Source: Callipepla californica brunnescens
Taxonomy: Eukaryota; Chordata; Aves; Galliformes; Odontophoridae
Reading direction: 5' to 3'
DNA: 64,000 bases
Assembly (NCBI GenBank): GCA_023055505.1
Contig: JALIRH010000117.1
Span: forward strand, 930,001 to 994,000
Numbering within the stretch: position 1 is the first letter of the stretch; every line of letters starts with the position of its first letter. A program made the translations under genes and the position numbers. The notes under the pieces were generated by a model, which was not told where the DNA came from, searched no databases, and saw only the letters and a program-made list of their open reading frames with translations. Positions 25,199 to 35,209 of this stretch are shown here, piece by piece.

Positions 25199-28043
25199 TA
25201 GCAATAGTTATTGAGACCTGCAAGGGTTTTCCTGGGCTCAGAGCTTGACTGTTTCTTGTAGCAATATTTCCAGTTGGGTCATATGGATTATTCTGTGTTA
25301 TTTGAGCTGAATGCCAGTATCTGCCATTTCAGATTTGCTAGCTTTTTATCTCATAGCAATGCATTTGTATGCTGTAACCTATAGAAAAATGCCACTGTGA
25401 TTAGAACGTCGGTTGTACCCACTGTGAGTCTCAGGTTTGTACCTCTGTCCAGAGAATGTGTCTGAGCTCTTTCCTTTTTAAGCCTACCTGAAGCAATGAA
25501 TGCAGATGCATTACTTTCCAACCTTATTCTCTAATGTTTAGGTGGAAATGAAGTGTGATCATTTTCATCTGGGCTTTATGTGTTTGACCTGGCATGAGCC
25601 ACGGGTGATCAGATGCTTTTACTTTTTCAGCCAATGTATATGTATCCTTCCAGAAGGAAATAACTACTCTTCTGAAGCAGCAGGTAAGTAAAAGAGTATG
25701 AGTAAAAGATTTGTGGAGAAATGGGAAAGGACATTTAATATATTTAATCTTATAATACATTTTTCTACATTAAAAGTCAACAGGCTGCAAATATATTCTG
25801 CTACAAAGCTTTTTGTAAGAAATATCTCTATAAGAAAATACATCTCATTAAACATTTCCTGTAAATAAATTATCCCACGTAACTATGTTTTGTAAGAGGA
25901 GAAGGGAGAGGGTTAGGCTAATGATAAGAAGAGAGAAAAATTGCTAAGTCCATTTCTGCAACCCCGCTGCTCTATCTGGGTGACGGTTTCTTGTACACGT
26001 AGTTGCAATGAAGGCAACAGGGCTCCACTGCTGAGCGTGTGCTGTCAGTGTAAATAACACTTGCAGAATTAGTTCCTGTACTTTTTAAATACCTTTGAAA
26101 TGATGTATTCCTAAATCTTACTCCTGTTTTAGGTACACAAGAACTCCTGCGAAATAACCGGAGCAGAGCTGGTATGACTGTGAGATTAAAGACTGTTAAA
26201 AAAACAGAAGAGCCCACCCCAGAGCAGTCCCTTATGGCAATTAAAAAATAACTCCACTAAGGTAAGAGATTTGTGAATTCCTCTTAATTTTCTTTCATAA
26301 GAAAAGCAAGAAAAGCTAATGTGTTAAAAGCTAAAGCCAATGTATTCTAATTAGGAAACTGGAGCCTCAGTGGGTGCATAAGATGTAACTTTAAAACAAG
26401 CATGGTAGAGATGTATCAGTGGAAAAAGGTATGTGAGGTCTGGAATGCCGTGGTCTTAAAACTACATATTGGTGTATCTGTGTTCAGAACTGATGAAACA
26501 GAAAAGCCTCTTGCATTACAAAATGTGAAACTGAGTAATTACAAATGGGTAATTACAGATTAGCAGTAGGTCAGTTATAGAATCAGACTTCTTAAAAGAA
26601 ATATCAGTCTGTTTATCAATGTTTATACAAAGGAATCACTTGTGAACAAGTAAAATGACAAAAGTTTGAAAAGAACTGTGAGAGAAATCAAAGGATGGAG
26701 ACTATCCTTTCTTTAACTGCTACACAAAAAATGTAGAGTTATTTCCGTAATCTGTATACTTCCATAATTCCTGACAGAAAAAGTTAGAGATGATCCCTTT
26801 AGACGAGATCAAGTTCATGCTAGATACATGCCAGAAACTCATATGCTGCATCATCACATAGTAAGTCTTTTGTGGCTGTACCGTATTTTCTTGCATTGTG
26901 TTCTGCAGAAGAGGAAGTGCTCTCAAAATCCAACTATGTTTTTCTCTCTGCTACCTTTAAAAACCAAAATCCATTTACACTTCTGCAGAATGCAATCAGA
27001 CTTAGCACTAATAGCAAACTGTAGCCCATTGCTACTATTAAAAAGTAAAACTTCGAGTTCATAGCCATACAGTCTCAATCCCCCACAGTGCCTACATCTT
27101 CTGTTATGACAGCAACAGAGGCACAATTTCATATCATAGTGTCAGGTACTCAGCACTCCACTGTCTCTTTGGAAATGTCTATGATGCAGGTATGTTTAGG
27201 AAAAAAAACCACGTATATTTAGGACTAACGAGCACTGCTTGTGTATAATTCTGGATTCAGCATGCATGTATTTGTTTTATCTGTTCAATGCGAAGTACGC
27301 TATCAGTAAACCGAGACAAATACAAGCAATTAAGTGCCGTACTATGACACTGAACTACATAAAGCATTTCGGTTTGCCTATATATAGGAAAGAAAACCCT
27401 GTTTAAATGACTCTGATTAGAGAAACTGCTTGCTGTCTTGAAGCTGTGAGATGGCAAGTTTTCACCTTTTTGTGAGGGCCTGTGTAATTTAGGACTGTTG
27501 TAGCAGTCCTACAAGCGTGCTTTCTTTTCTCAAGTGTCAGCCCTAAATGACAAGTGTATGGAGATTCACAGTAACTGTATTTCCATCCCTCGCACCTGCA
27601 ATGTATAATATTTTAGTCACTGATAATGTGTTGACAGACAAGTCTTCCTGGAATGCACTGCTTCCTATAGGAGTACTATGTATACAAATTATTTAGCAGG
27701 CATTGCCATGGTGGAAAACAATCGTAGCCCTTATATTGGCCCCTGGAACATCACGGGACAACACAGCAAGGTAAATGGCATTAATTTCCACTGTACTTAT
27801 TTGCATACTAGCATTTCCCACAAACTGTAGGAGTTATTTACAGAAGAACTGCACAGTGGGAAATCTCCAGATGCTCTGGTGTTTTCCAGCAGCTCAAAAA
27901 GAAATGCATTTGATGTGACTTTCTTCTACTCCTACCTTGTTACTTTAGCCATTCCTCTTTCACATGCAGTCCTCATTTCCCAGCATGCTGTAACACATTA
28001 AATACAGAAAACCAGTCACTTAATACTTAATACTATCTACCGT
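25199..28043 (-). other. DKK2: Probable DKK2 3' UTR region
   Basis: Sequence following the DKK2 stop codon on the minus strand. No AATAAA is seen on this strand until 25198-25193. ATTAAA variants lie at 25748-25743 and 25739-25734. These would give 3' UTRs of roughly 2.3-2.9 kb, a plausible length for this gene. The true end cannot be set without transcript data. The interval also contains plus-strand segments that look like exons of an opposing transcript. Confidence 0.4.
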
Positions 28044-28294
28044 TCAGATTTTCTGACACACGTGAAGTCTTGATTTAGAAGAAGAGGTTGCATCTTTCCA
28101 TACTTTGCAGGACAGCCCCTTGGCACAGTCACATCGTTGGAAAATCTCTAGTCCATGGGAGCCTTTCTTGCGCTGCTTGGTGCACACCTCTCCCTGATGC
28201 AACACAGGCTTGCAAATTTTGGTCCAGAAATGGCGAGCACAGCAGTGTCCCTCAATACAGTCCGACGACCGCAGGCAGGGATCGCCTTCATGTC
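28044..28294 (-). CDS. DKK2: DKK2 exon 4: second cysteine-rich (colipase-fold) domain and stop
   Basis: 251 coding bases from acceptor ttgctcttttag (ending at 28295) to TGA at 28046-28044. The exon encodes '[15 protein letters not shown]' through the C-terminal 'RLHVCQKI'. All ten cysteines of the second domain are present (DPC, SDC, HCC, KIC, EVC, RCDC, LSC, HVC). This domain has a colipase-like fold and in the family makes the principal contact with LRP5/6 and Kremen. The segment '[18 protein letters not shown]' is the most conserved DKK block and is intact. Two residues look divergent from the mammalian protein as I recall it: His where Phe precedes the CC pair, and Ser where Tyr follows K-D-A-T. 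No frameshift or stop interrupts the exon. Confidence 0.97.
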
Positions 28295-30141
28295 CTAAAA
28301 AGAGCAATCAAACTGTTTTACCTCAGGGGAAAGTGGGAAAGGACAAATTCAGAACTGCCACAAGACTCAGCAAGGAGAAATTCAGCTCCAGGTTAGTAAG
28401 CACAATGACAAATGCCTGATCTCATGACTCTTACAAGAAGAGGATGTGCACAATTTTGCACGACAGAAAAATGAATTTTCAATCCCCTCTGATACAGGTA
28501 AGAAACAGATGCTATTTCAACCACGGGAATTTTTGGTCGATATTACCTCGCTTTTTGATTTGCTCTCTGAATTCTCTTAACAGAGATTCACAACCTGTGA
28601 GATTAATGTCTATTGCTAGTTTGTGTTGCTGTATTTAAACAACATAATGTTATTTGTAACAAAATGGAGAAATGCAAATGGGATCTTACCTTTAATGTGT
28701 GACAGCTTGGACTGCGATCTCCCTAAGTTTTGCCATCCCAAATCCTTGCTAGCATAATGACTGTTCTTCTTGTTGCGTGGCCCATCTAGTGCAGGGATGT
28801 GAGGAGTGAGGATGTTTTCAGTTACTGGTACACAAATGCCTGTGAGGAAAAGTCAGTTGGTTATGCATTTAAATAAGAGGAGAAGAAGCTGAGAAGCATA
28901 CTTGGACCAGGATCAGTATTGAGACTATTAAAGTGAGGGGATGCTGGTCTCAGCTTTGGTGACTCAGCTCTAAGCACAGCTCTGTCACTGATTCCCAGCC
29001 CGTCTTCACTGCAGTGGCACTTCTCTCCCTGTCACCCAGTCTCACAGTCTAACTATCCAGAGACTGTCTCGGTGACAACTCCCCAGGTCTCAGAAGACTA
29101 TGGGAATGCAAACAGTACAGTTAGGACACAAACCCCAAGAGGGAGCTCAGGTCTATTTTGCTTCCTTGAGAATGTTGTCTCTTTGCAGATTTCCACTGAA
29201 CTGAACAATACTGAATGTAGTGCTGAAAAAGAAGTTATGATTTCTGTCAGTGGCTTCATCGCAACAAGAAAGACTGATAGTAGAGAAGCCTTAATCGTAA
29301 AAATACTAATAAAGAAAATGAAGTGGAGAAAAATTTTAAAGACGCGTTAAAAAACAATTGCAGTGTAAGTTAATGAAGCAGAGGAAATGATAAGTATGGA
29401 CTCAGAGAGGAGAAGGAGGTGAAAGAGGCAGGGGAGACTGAACAGCCTCTAGCATGGCACAGCTCTTGGATTTTGGCTCACACTGTACTGTCGGAGCTGA
29501 TTCTCTTTTCCCTCTTCTCCTGTCTTCTTCTCCCTTCCATTTCCAAGCCTAGCACCATCCAGTTGTCTTAATACGACAACCACAAACCCACTTGCTCTAA
29601 TTTTACTCTCAAGAGGCCTATATTTCTACTTGCTAGTTCAGCACCCAACTTCCCTTGTCCAACAACACAATTATGGAGCTTTTAAACAGACTGATTAGAC
29701 CGGTTTCTTATGCAGTTTTCAAAATCGGATCTTAGATTTTTTTTTAGAAATAGAAGGAAAAGATCATTCAGTATCTTTTCTAAGCCAGAGGAAAAGGGTC
29801 AGAATAAGTTAAGTTAAACTTATAGCTGATGTTATTTTCAGTATCTGAAGAGATTTTATCTTGGTTTAGAAAAGGAACTGTACTCGCACAGGAAAAATAC
29901 CTCTGTGGAGAACCCTCAGAAATCTGTTTTTAGTAGATGCTATCAAAATGCTGTTTTGTTTTGAGAGGAAACAAGAAATGAATGACATACCATTGTTGCA
30001 GCGATTCCCAGGGCAGCACATGCCATCTCTGTGGCACCGCTTCTTCTTCCTCCGGCACAGCATGCACGCCGACGATGCCTGATGAGGACTGTGACAGTAC
30101 CGCCCAACTTCACATTCCTTGTCGTTGGTGCAAGGATAGAC
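28044..30141 (-). CDS. DKK2: Dickkopf-2 (DKK2), exons 2-4, 5' partial
   Basis: Secreted glycoprotein of the Dickkopf family that binds LRP5/LRP6 (and Kremen) at the cell surface and modulates canonical Wnt signalling. The coding parts are join(30141..29991, 28839..28690, 28294..28044) on the minus strand: 50 complete codons plus one base, then 150 bp, then 82 codons plus TGA, 183 residues in all. The joins are in phase (AAT G|GC ATT and AAA G|GA CAT). All four splice sites flanking introns 2 and 3 are canonical, and exon 2 also has a good acceptor. Two cysteine-rich domains with ten Cys each are visible, separated by a basic linker. The family protein is about 259 residues, so about 74 N-terminal residues (signal peptide and pre-domain 1) belong to an exon outside the window. 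DKK2 is preferred over DKK1 and DKK4 because of the near-identity I recognise in the '[16 protein letters not shown]' and '[20 protein letters not shown]' segments. Confidence 0.97.
28295..28689 (-). other. DKK2: DKK2 intron 3
   Basis: 395 bp, donor gtaagatcc at 28689 and acceptor ttttag ending at 28295. It joins a phase-1 codon (AAA G|GA CAT). Nothing else is seen in it. Confidence 0.94.
28690..28839 (-). CDS. DKK2: DKK2 exon 3: linker between cysteine-rich domains
   Basis: 150 bp between acceptor ttcctcacag (ending at 28840) and donor gtaagatcc (starting at 28689). It begins with the last two bases of a Gly codon, supplies the tenth cysteine of domain 1 (G-I-C-V-P-V-T), and then encodes the flexible linker. 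The linker includes '[15 protein letters not shown]', a basic/Asn-rich stretch '[10 protein letters not shown]' and 'DLGWQNLGR', ending at S-H-I-K-G. This exon contains no ORF longer than 60 codons, so it was found by reading the minus strand between the two flanking exons. Compared with the human protein as I remember it, the linker is two residues shorter and most differences fall in its middle, as expected for the least constrained part of the family. Confidence 0.95.
28840..29990 (-). other. DKK2: DKK2 intron 2
   Basis: 1,151 bp with GT at 29990-29989 and AG at 28841-28840. No repeat of a recognised family and no additional exon is evident. The 92-codon plus-strand frame at 29072-29350 has no recognisable similarity. 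Confidence 0.93.
29991..30141 (-). CDS. DKK2: DKK2 exon 2: first cysteine-rich domain (DKK_N)
   Basis: 151 bp. The acceptor (ccctccag) ends at 30142 and the donor (gtatgtc) begins at 29990. The exon starts in phase 0 with GTC TAT CCT TGC and ends one base into a Gly codon. It carries nine of the ten cysteines of the first domain; the tenth (GIC) comes from exon 3. Recognisable pieces are '[15 protein letters not shown]' and the basic stretch '[15 protein letters not shown]'. In the family this domain is not the main LRP6-inhibitory part but shapes specificity. Reading upstream, the frame stays open into intron 1 for 39 codons to an ATG at 30258-30256. I treat that as intronic because the acceptor is good and known DKK2 residues begin exactly there. 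Confidence 0.96.
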
Positions 30142-30651
30142 CTGGAGGGTAAAAGAAAAAGTTTGCAGTGATGCAGCATATAAGACAAATATATGGTCCA
30201 ATTTCTGAAAAATTAAACAAATAAATAAAGATGAAGAAACATACAGGTGAGTTACCATTCACTAAGCTAGGAGATGCAGTTACCTTCACAGCAGCCCTGG
30301 TCTTGGGCTCAAGCTGCTGGATGGTGGAGCTGAATTTCACTGCCTCAAGAATGACAAAAGTACAACCTGCTCCTTTGGTGGTTTCATCTTTTCCTAAGTA
30401 TCTTAAATATTAAATACATGCTGTTATAACATAACTTATGTTTTTGTAGGTTTCAAGATACTTGGGCCTCTCATTCGAAGGCAAGAGTTTAAAATTCTAC
30501 AATGAAGAGAAACAGAGCCAGAAAACTCCTCTCAGTCACGGGAAGCACACTCTGCAACAGGTAACATTTTGAATTCAGGTCAGAACTCCAGGGAGGCATT
30601 TTTCTTTGACAAGCGCCGGATAGGATAAGAAACTCACCATTCTCACAGCAA

Positions 30652-30935
30652 ACATAGAATCATAAAGGTTGGTAAAGACCTCTAAGATCTTCTATTCCAA
30701 TCATCAACTCATCGCCACCATCTCCGCCACTAAACAGTGTCACTCAGTGCCACATCTCCATGTTTCTTGTACACTTTGCAGGGGCAGTAACTCCAGCACC
30801 TCTCTGGGCAATATCTCTCTGTTTCAATATCTCATCACTCTTTTTGAGACAAAGTTTTTCTTAATACCTAACCTGAAGCTTCCTTGGCACAACTTAAAGC
30901 CATTACCATGTTGTACCAGCCTATGTATTTTGAGG
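30652..30935 (-). repeat. CR1-type LINE 3' fragment in DKK2 intron 1
   Basis: Starts catagaatcataaaggttgg and continues with 'aaagacctctaagatcttctattccaatcatc', then 'ctccagcacctctctgggcaa' and 'cttcctt...cttaaagccatta'. It lies about 0.5 kb inside intron 1 from exon 2, in the same orientation as DKK2. The far boundary is approximate. Confidence 0.85.
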
Positions 30936-31079
30936 TAGTCCACATCTTCACCACACTGCTGCAAGATCCTTCACTATTGCACCATTTTATTCCACCCCAC
31001 AGCAGACTCTTTGGAAGCAAACAACTCTGCTTTGATAGCCTTTACATCATTTAGGTACCTATGATTCTCCTTAAAGCTT

Positions 31080-34000
31080 GCCTGTTGGCTGAACACAATC
31101 CCTATGATATATAGCACAGACTACGTTATACAGCACAAGATCTCTTGAACGCGTAATTGCCTGGAAGCAGAGACACAGACACACAATTCTCCCCTTTTCA
31201 TCAAAACCAACATTATCCTATAGAAAAATCAACTGACTCCTAAAATAATGATGTGAAGGCACTGTATTCTCCCATTAAGAAGGGAAAGGTAAGTAAGTTT
31301 AGTCCTACAAAAGAAAAAGATGTGATGCTTCAAAGAGACATAAGGACACCACCATTTTCCAGGATCCCTTTTGCTGATTCCCACACAGCTTCAGTTATGC
31401 TCACTGTCTGTGTCTAATTTTCCTGTCCATTAAATTAATCAGAGATTTTTTTTTCTAATCCTCAAAGTTATATGTGAGGAATTTGTTTAGATAAAAAGAT
31501 GAGAATAATTTGGGGCATTTTCTGGAAATGATGTTTACACTTCCTCAGCTGATTTTCTCCAGCATTTTAAATGAATCAAAGCATTGCTTTTACTGTTTTC
31601 AAAATGACTGCTGCAATTATTTATTCAACACAAACAAAAAGAGGAATTGACTGATTTTCAACGTAGAATGATTACTTTCAAAATATTTTTAATCAAGGCT
31701 TGATTATAGTGTTCTCAGAAAAGAAAAACTTGGAGGATGTTGAGAATTTGCTATGAAAAGTGTTCTTAAGGATAGAGAACTGCCTATTTCTCTGTCTTTC
31801 TGCTATTCTCTTGAGAATCGCAGAAGAAACAAGAGATTAGATAAGAACTAGTGCCTTTAGCTGGACAGAAACATGCCATTTTCCATACAATTTCATTCAT
31901 TGTATTCCTTTTCAAAATTTATCTTACAGTAACTAAAGAGCTGGCTGAATATTTCCATAGTGCTGCTGCTCCATTACTGCTGCCCCATGAATATACACAT
32001 CTTTGAAGAACAGATCCAGCCTGCAGCTGTTTGGAGAACTTGAGGTATGTATAAGGCTTTCTCCCTTAAGAACAAATTTCCTCTCAAGTTCATCCTCATT
32101 CATCAAAGTAGGTCAAATCTTTTCGCTAGGAGTAGTGATAAGAGACAAATGCATGTGCTCACCTTTGTTGTACTCTCAAGGTATAATTGGATTTTCCTTG
32201 TTCTAGCAAACCTAGACCTAGATGAAAGTGCCCTCCCTTCAACCTTATCGGACCTTTCTCCTCATTTATCTCAGCAAAAAATATTTAATCCTAATGAACA
32301 ATTATGATATAGTGAAATTGGGACCTCACTAAACTAAATAACAAAAAATTCAGAAGAACAATTTTGTATGGATCAGTGCATGTTTTTACTGAGATTGGAA
32401 AATACTAACATTGCTAGCAGGGGAAAACGCAAATAAAAAACAGATGAACAAGCTATAACCTGGAGATGAAGGCATTTTAGATCCTTGTCTGTCATCAAGA
32501 ACTTCATAACCGCATCTTTTTTCCAATATGGGCATGTGGTATACACCTGCAACTTGTCAGCAAGAAACCTACTTGCAGTTTTCTTTTGGTTCCTCAAATA
32601 GCTTTTAAAACACAGCTGATCCTAAATGGTGCTAATGAATACTGTTGCATACCATATCTACTGTCTGCTTTACTTTTGGCTTTTAGGATGAGTGACATTT
32701 AAACGATATGCTTAATTGCTAAATCTTAACACTTTAGGTCTGGTAAAAGTAACAAAAGATACATTAAAAATTGCTGAGATAAGTGACACAACTCAGCCCT
32801 TACGCTAACTCTTGAGCTCCAGCCTAAATAGAGATGACATTTCTGAAATTAAAAAAGATTCCAAAGCATTTACCTGCCTAAGGGAAATGTTACCCGCAGC
32901 TCTGACAACAACTGGCAGGTCCATTCAAAACCTTCAACAACCAGCTGCCAGCCAGCTCTATGAAAAACCTTCTTGCAAATGCCTGATGCCATCAACTGCC
33001 TTGATCTTTCTTTCGAAACCACCATCTATTTGATATCCTAGTTATCAATCACAGGGAGCTTTAAATAAAAGTGCCTACCTAGCCTTGTCTCCTAGTCACT
33101 AGCTGTTCATTAGAATAACTCCATAGCTCTTGCCTCTTGTGAAACAGTTGATCTATCTTCACAGTATTCAGCAAAATACAAAAATCAAACAAAAATATAG
33201 TATGTACCCAGTCTTGGCTAACAGCAGGGAAAATGTGTTCATAATTGTCCTGTTGTCAGCAGTAGTTGGGCATCTCTGTATAAATATGTATCTATACTTT
33301 AAAAAAACAAACAAACAAAAAAAGAAAAAAAAAAAAAAACAGGAAGAATACATATTTGTTGAAAAGCATATACTAACAATTGTTCCTGCACAACTCAAGG
33401 TTTTCAGAAACTCTTACACCTCAGTGCCTAAAACACAGACTTTACGTTCAGAGAATAGCAGAGAACATTTCCTATATACAATGCAAAGACCCAAATCAGT
33501 CCCAGATGGAGAGGGAAGAAGCAAGCTGTAAACCAGCTCTACTTCCCCAGCAATGATAACTAATTCTACAAGGCACTTCATCCTTTCACATTCTTCAGCT
33601 ATACATATCATTTTCTGGTCATAAATCTCTATCCACTAAACATGGCTTTGATATTATGGGAAACCAGATGAAACTGAGATAAAATATGCAGCACTCCCTG
33701 AAGCTGCATTTAAGCAACCTTATTTATTTCTTTTAGCCCAGATTACAGGCCATCAGGTCATTGCAGCATGGTATGACCTGTGTTTCCTGTGATGTTCACT
33801 TTTTCAGATTGTTTAGTCTGATGAAGAGCACTGAAGAAGTAAGATGCCTTCTCCTCAGTCTCATTCCAGTTAGTTTTGTATTCTTGTATAAAAGATGCAT
33901 ATTTAAATAATGCTGATCTTTCTGAGCCAGAACGTCTGCCCAACATAAGTCGACCAAAGCTAACCTTTGCCAGCTAGGTTAAAAGCAGCACACAAATATA

Positions 34001-35075
34001 AACCTCTTCTTTTTTAAGATGGAGAAAATATGAAACTCCATTCCTGTCCTTCCTGGATTTATACACAAAATAGCAAGAGCACACTGTAAAACTACTCAAA
34101 GAAAATGATGCAGACAATAGAAGGAAAAGATTGTTTTGTTTTTTTTTTCCATTCCTTCCAACTACTAAGGCTTTCTGTATTAAATTCACAGTGTGGTTAA
34201 AGAAAGGAGCGACTATCTAACTTTCTAATGGCCTAATGCCATTCCTTTAATTTGCAGAGTGTACAGAATTGAGGTTTATTTTTACCTTTGCCTTCTCCTT
34301 TTGCCAGAGATCTAATATAGCACCTTTTCTCGGCTAACTGGCAACGAGGCTTCCTTGATAGTTTTCCTGGAGTCACTTGCCCTCCCACAGATTTTGTGTG
34401 GTCACCCTGAACCACGGAGTTCTGCCACAAGCTGCAATAGCACAAGTGCTGGAACCGTTGTGCTGTGGAGTTAGTCAGCCCCAGTCTCAGCCTGGCATTA
34501 TAAAACGTAGTGCAGAAGCACGAGGGAGGAAGACAGATACTGTAATGTGCAGAAGGGTAAGTGAATAATCTGATGGCAGGCACTATACTGAGCCGTGGGA
34601 GATAGGGCTTGAATTTCAGCTTGGCCTCCACCATATATTTGAAAACAGTATTTCTAGCCAGCACCTAAGTCACCAGGCTCTCATTTGCACATATTATGAG
34701 GTCTCATTTGTTTTCATGCTAAAGCTACTCCACACTGTACTATCCAGCTACGTCAGAGAAAAGCAGGAAGAGCAACTGGCATTTTTACCTAAGCTGTGTC
34801 ATCACTTATCCAGCACAAGCAGTCCTAAACTGACTTCAGATCTACCTCCAACACTTAGAAGAGCTGCATCTAAGTACGTAATATGGCAGAACAGATATCA
34901 CTTCACAACTCTCCCAGAAGCACCTAACTTTCTCTTTATGATACTTAAAAAACAAAGCCCAAGTGCAGAGTCAGAGGATGGTGGCTACTACCACTCCCAG
35001 CAGAAGAAGCAGCAAGGAGGTTATTCAGTACTCTTTTTCTGTAGATGATGAGTGGCACTTAAGAAGTCCCACATA
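31080..35075. other. DKK2 intron 1, nothing recognised
   Basis: AT-rich intronic DNA with an A-rich run at 33301-33341. Short frames only. Confidence 0.55.
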
Positions 35076-35079
35076 AGGA

Positions 35080-35207
35080 AGGGAAGCGGTGGAGTCACCA
35101 TCCCTGGAGGTATGTTAAAGACATGTGGTTATTGTATATCGCCTTGGTAGTTATAGGTTGAACTGGATGCTCTTGAAGGACTTTTCCAACCTAAATGATT
35201 CTATGAA
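35080..35207 (+). repeat. CR1-type LINE 3' end
   Basis: Contains 'ggtggagtcaccatccctggagg', 'ttgaactggatgctcttgaaggacttttccaacc' and the terminal 'gattctatgaa'. This is the last roughly 130 bp of a CR1 copy in plus orientation, antisense to DKK2. Confidence 0.88.
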
Positions 35208-35209
35208 CC

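Larger units (their letters stand above)
21298..26261 (+). other. Candidate spliced transcript convergent with DKK2 (lncRNA or micropeptide gene)
   Basis: Several plus-strand segments have strong acceptor and donor signals on both sides: 21298-21342 (ctatttctcag / gtaagtc), 21741-21817 (tgcttttgccag / gtaagac), 23654-23690 (tgtttcctgcag / gtaagaa), 24274-24357 (T-rich attaag / gtaagta), 25631-25683 (actttttcag / gtaagta) and 26133-26261 (ctcctgttttag / gtaagag). Joining 21741-21817, 24274-24357, 25631-25683 and 26133-26261 keeps one frame open from ATG 21802 (A at -3, in-frame stops upstream) to TGA 26175, 65 codons, with phases 1, 1 and 0 agreeing at every junction. The product contains C-F-R-C-W and an acidic N-terminal part, and I recognise no family. 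Including 23654-23690 would introduce a stop. A short upstream ORF (ATG 21762) also precedes the start. Splice-site quality is seen directly; transcription and coding are inference. Confidence 0.25.

Noticed and set aside
27701..27767. Possible further plus-strand exon ending 'cagcaag|gtaaatgg'
   Set aside because: The frame is open and the acceptor (attatttagcag) is passable, but it does not extend either stop-terminated frame of the preceding segment. Too speculative to list.
28441..28507. Possible plus-strand exon with donor 'gatacag|gtaagaaac' inside DKK2 intron 3
   Set aside because: The upstream acceptor is weak and the position would place it inside an intron of the opposite gene. Insufficient support.
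34233..34664. 143-codon minus-strand frame
   Set aside because: No similarity to DKK2 exon 1 (no signal-peptide core or expected Ser/Gly-rich stretch) and no donor at its end.
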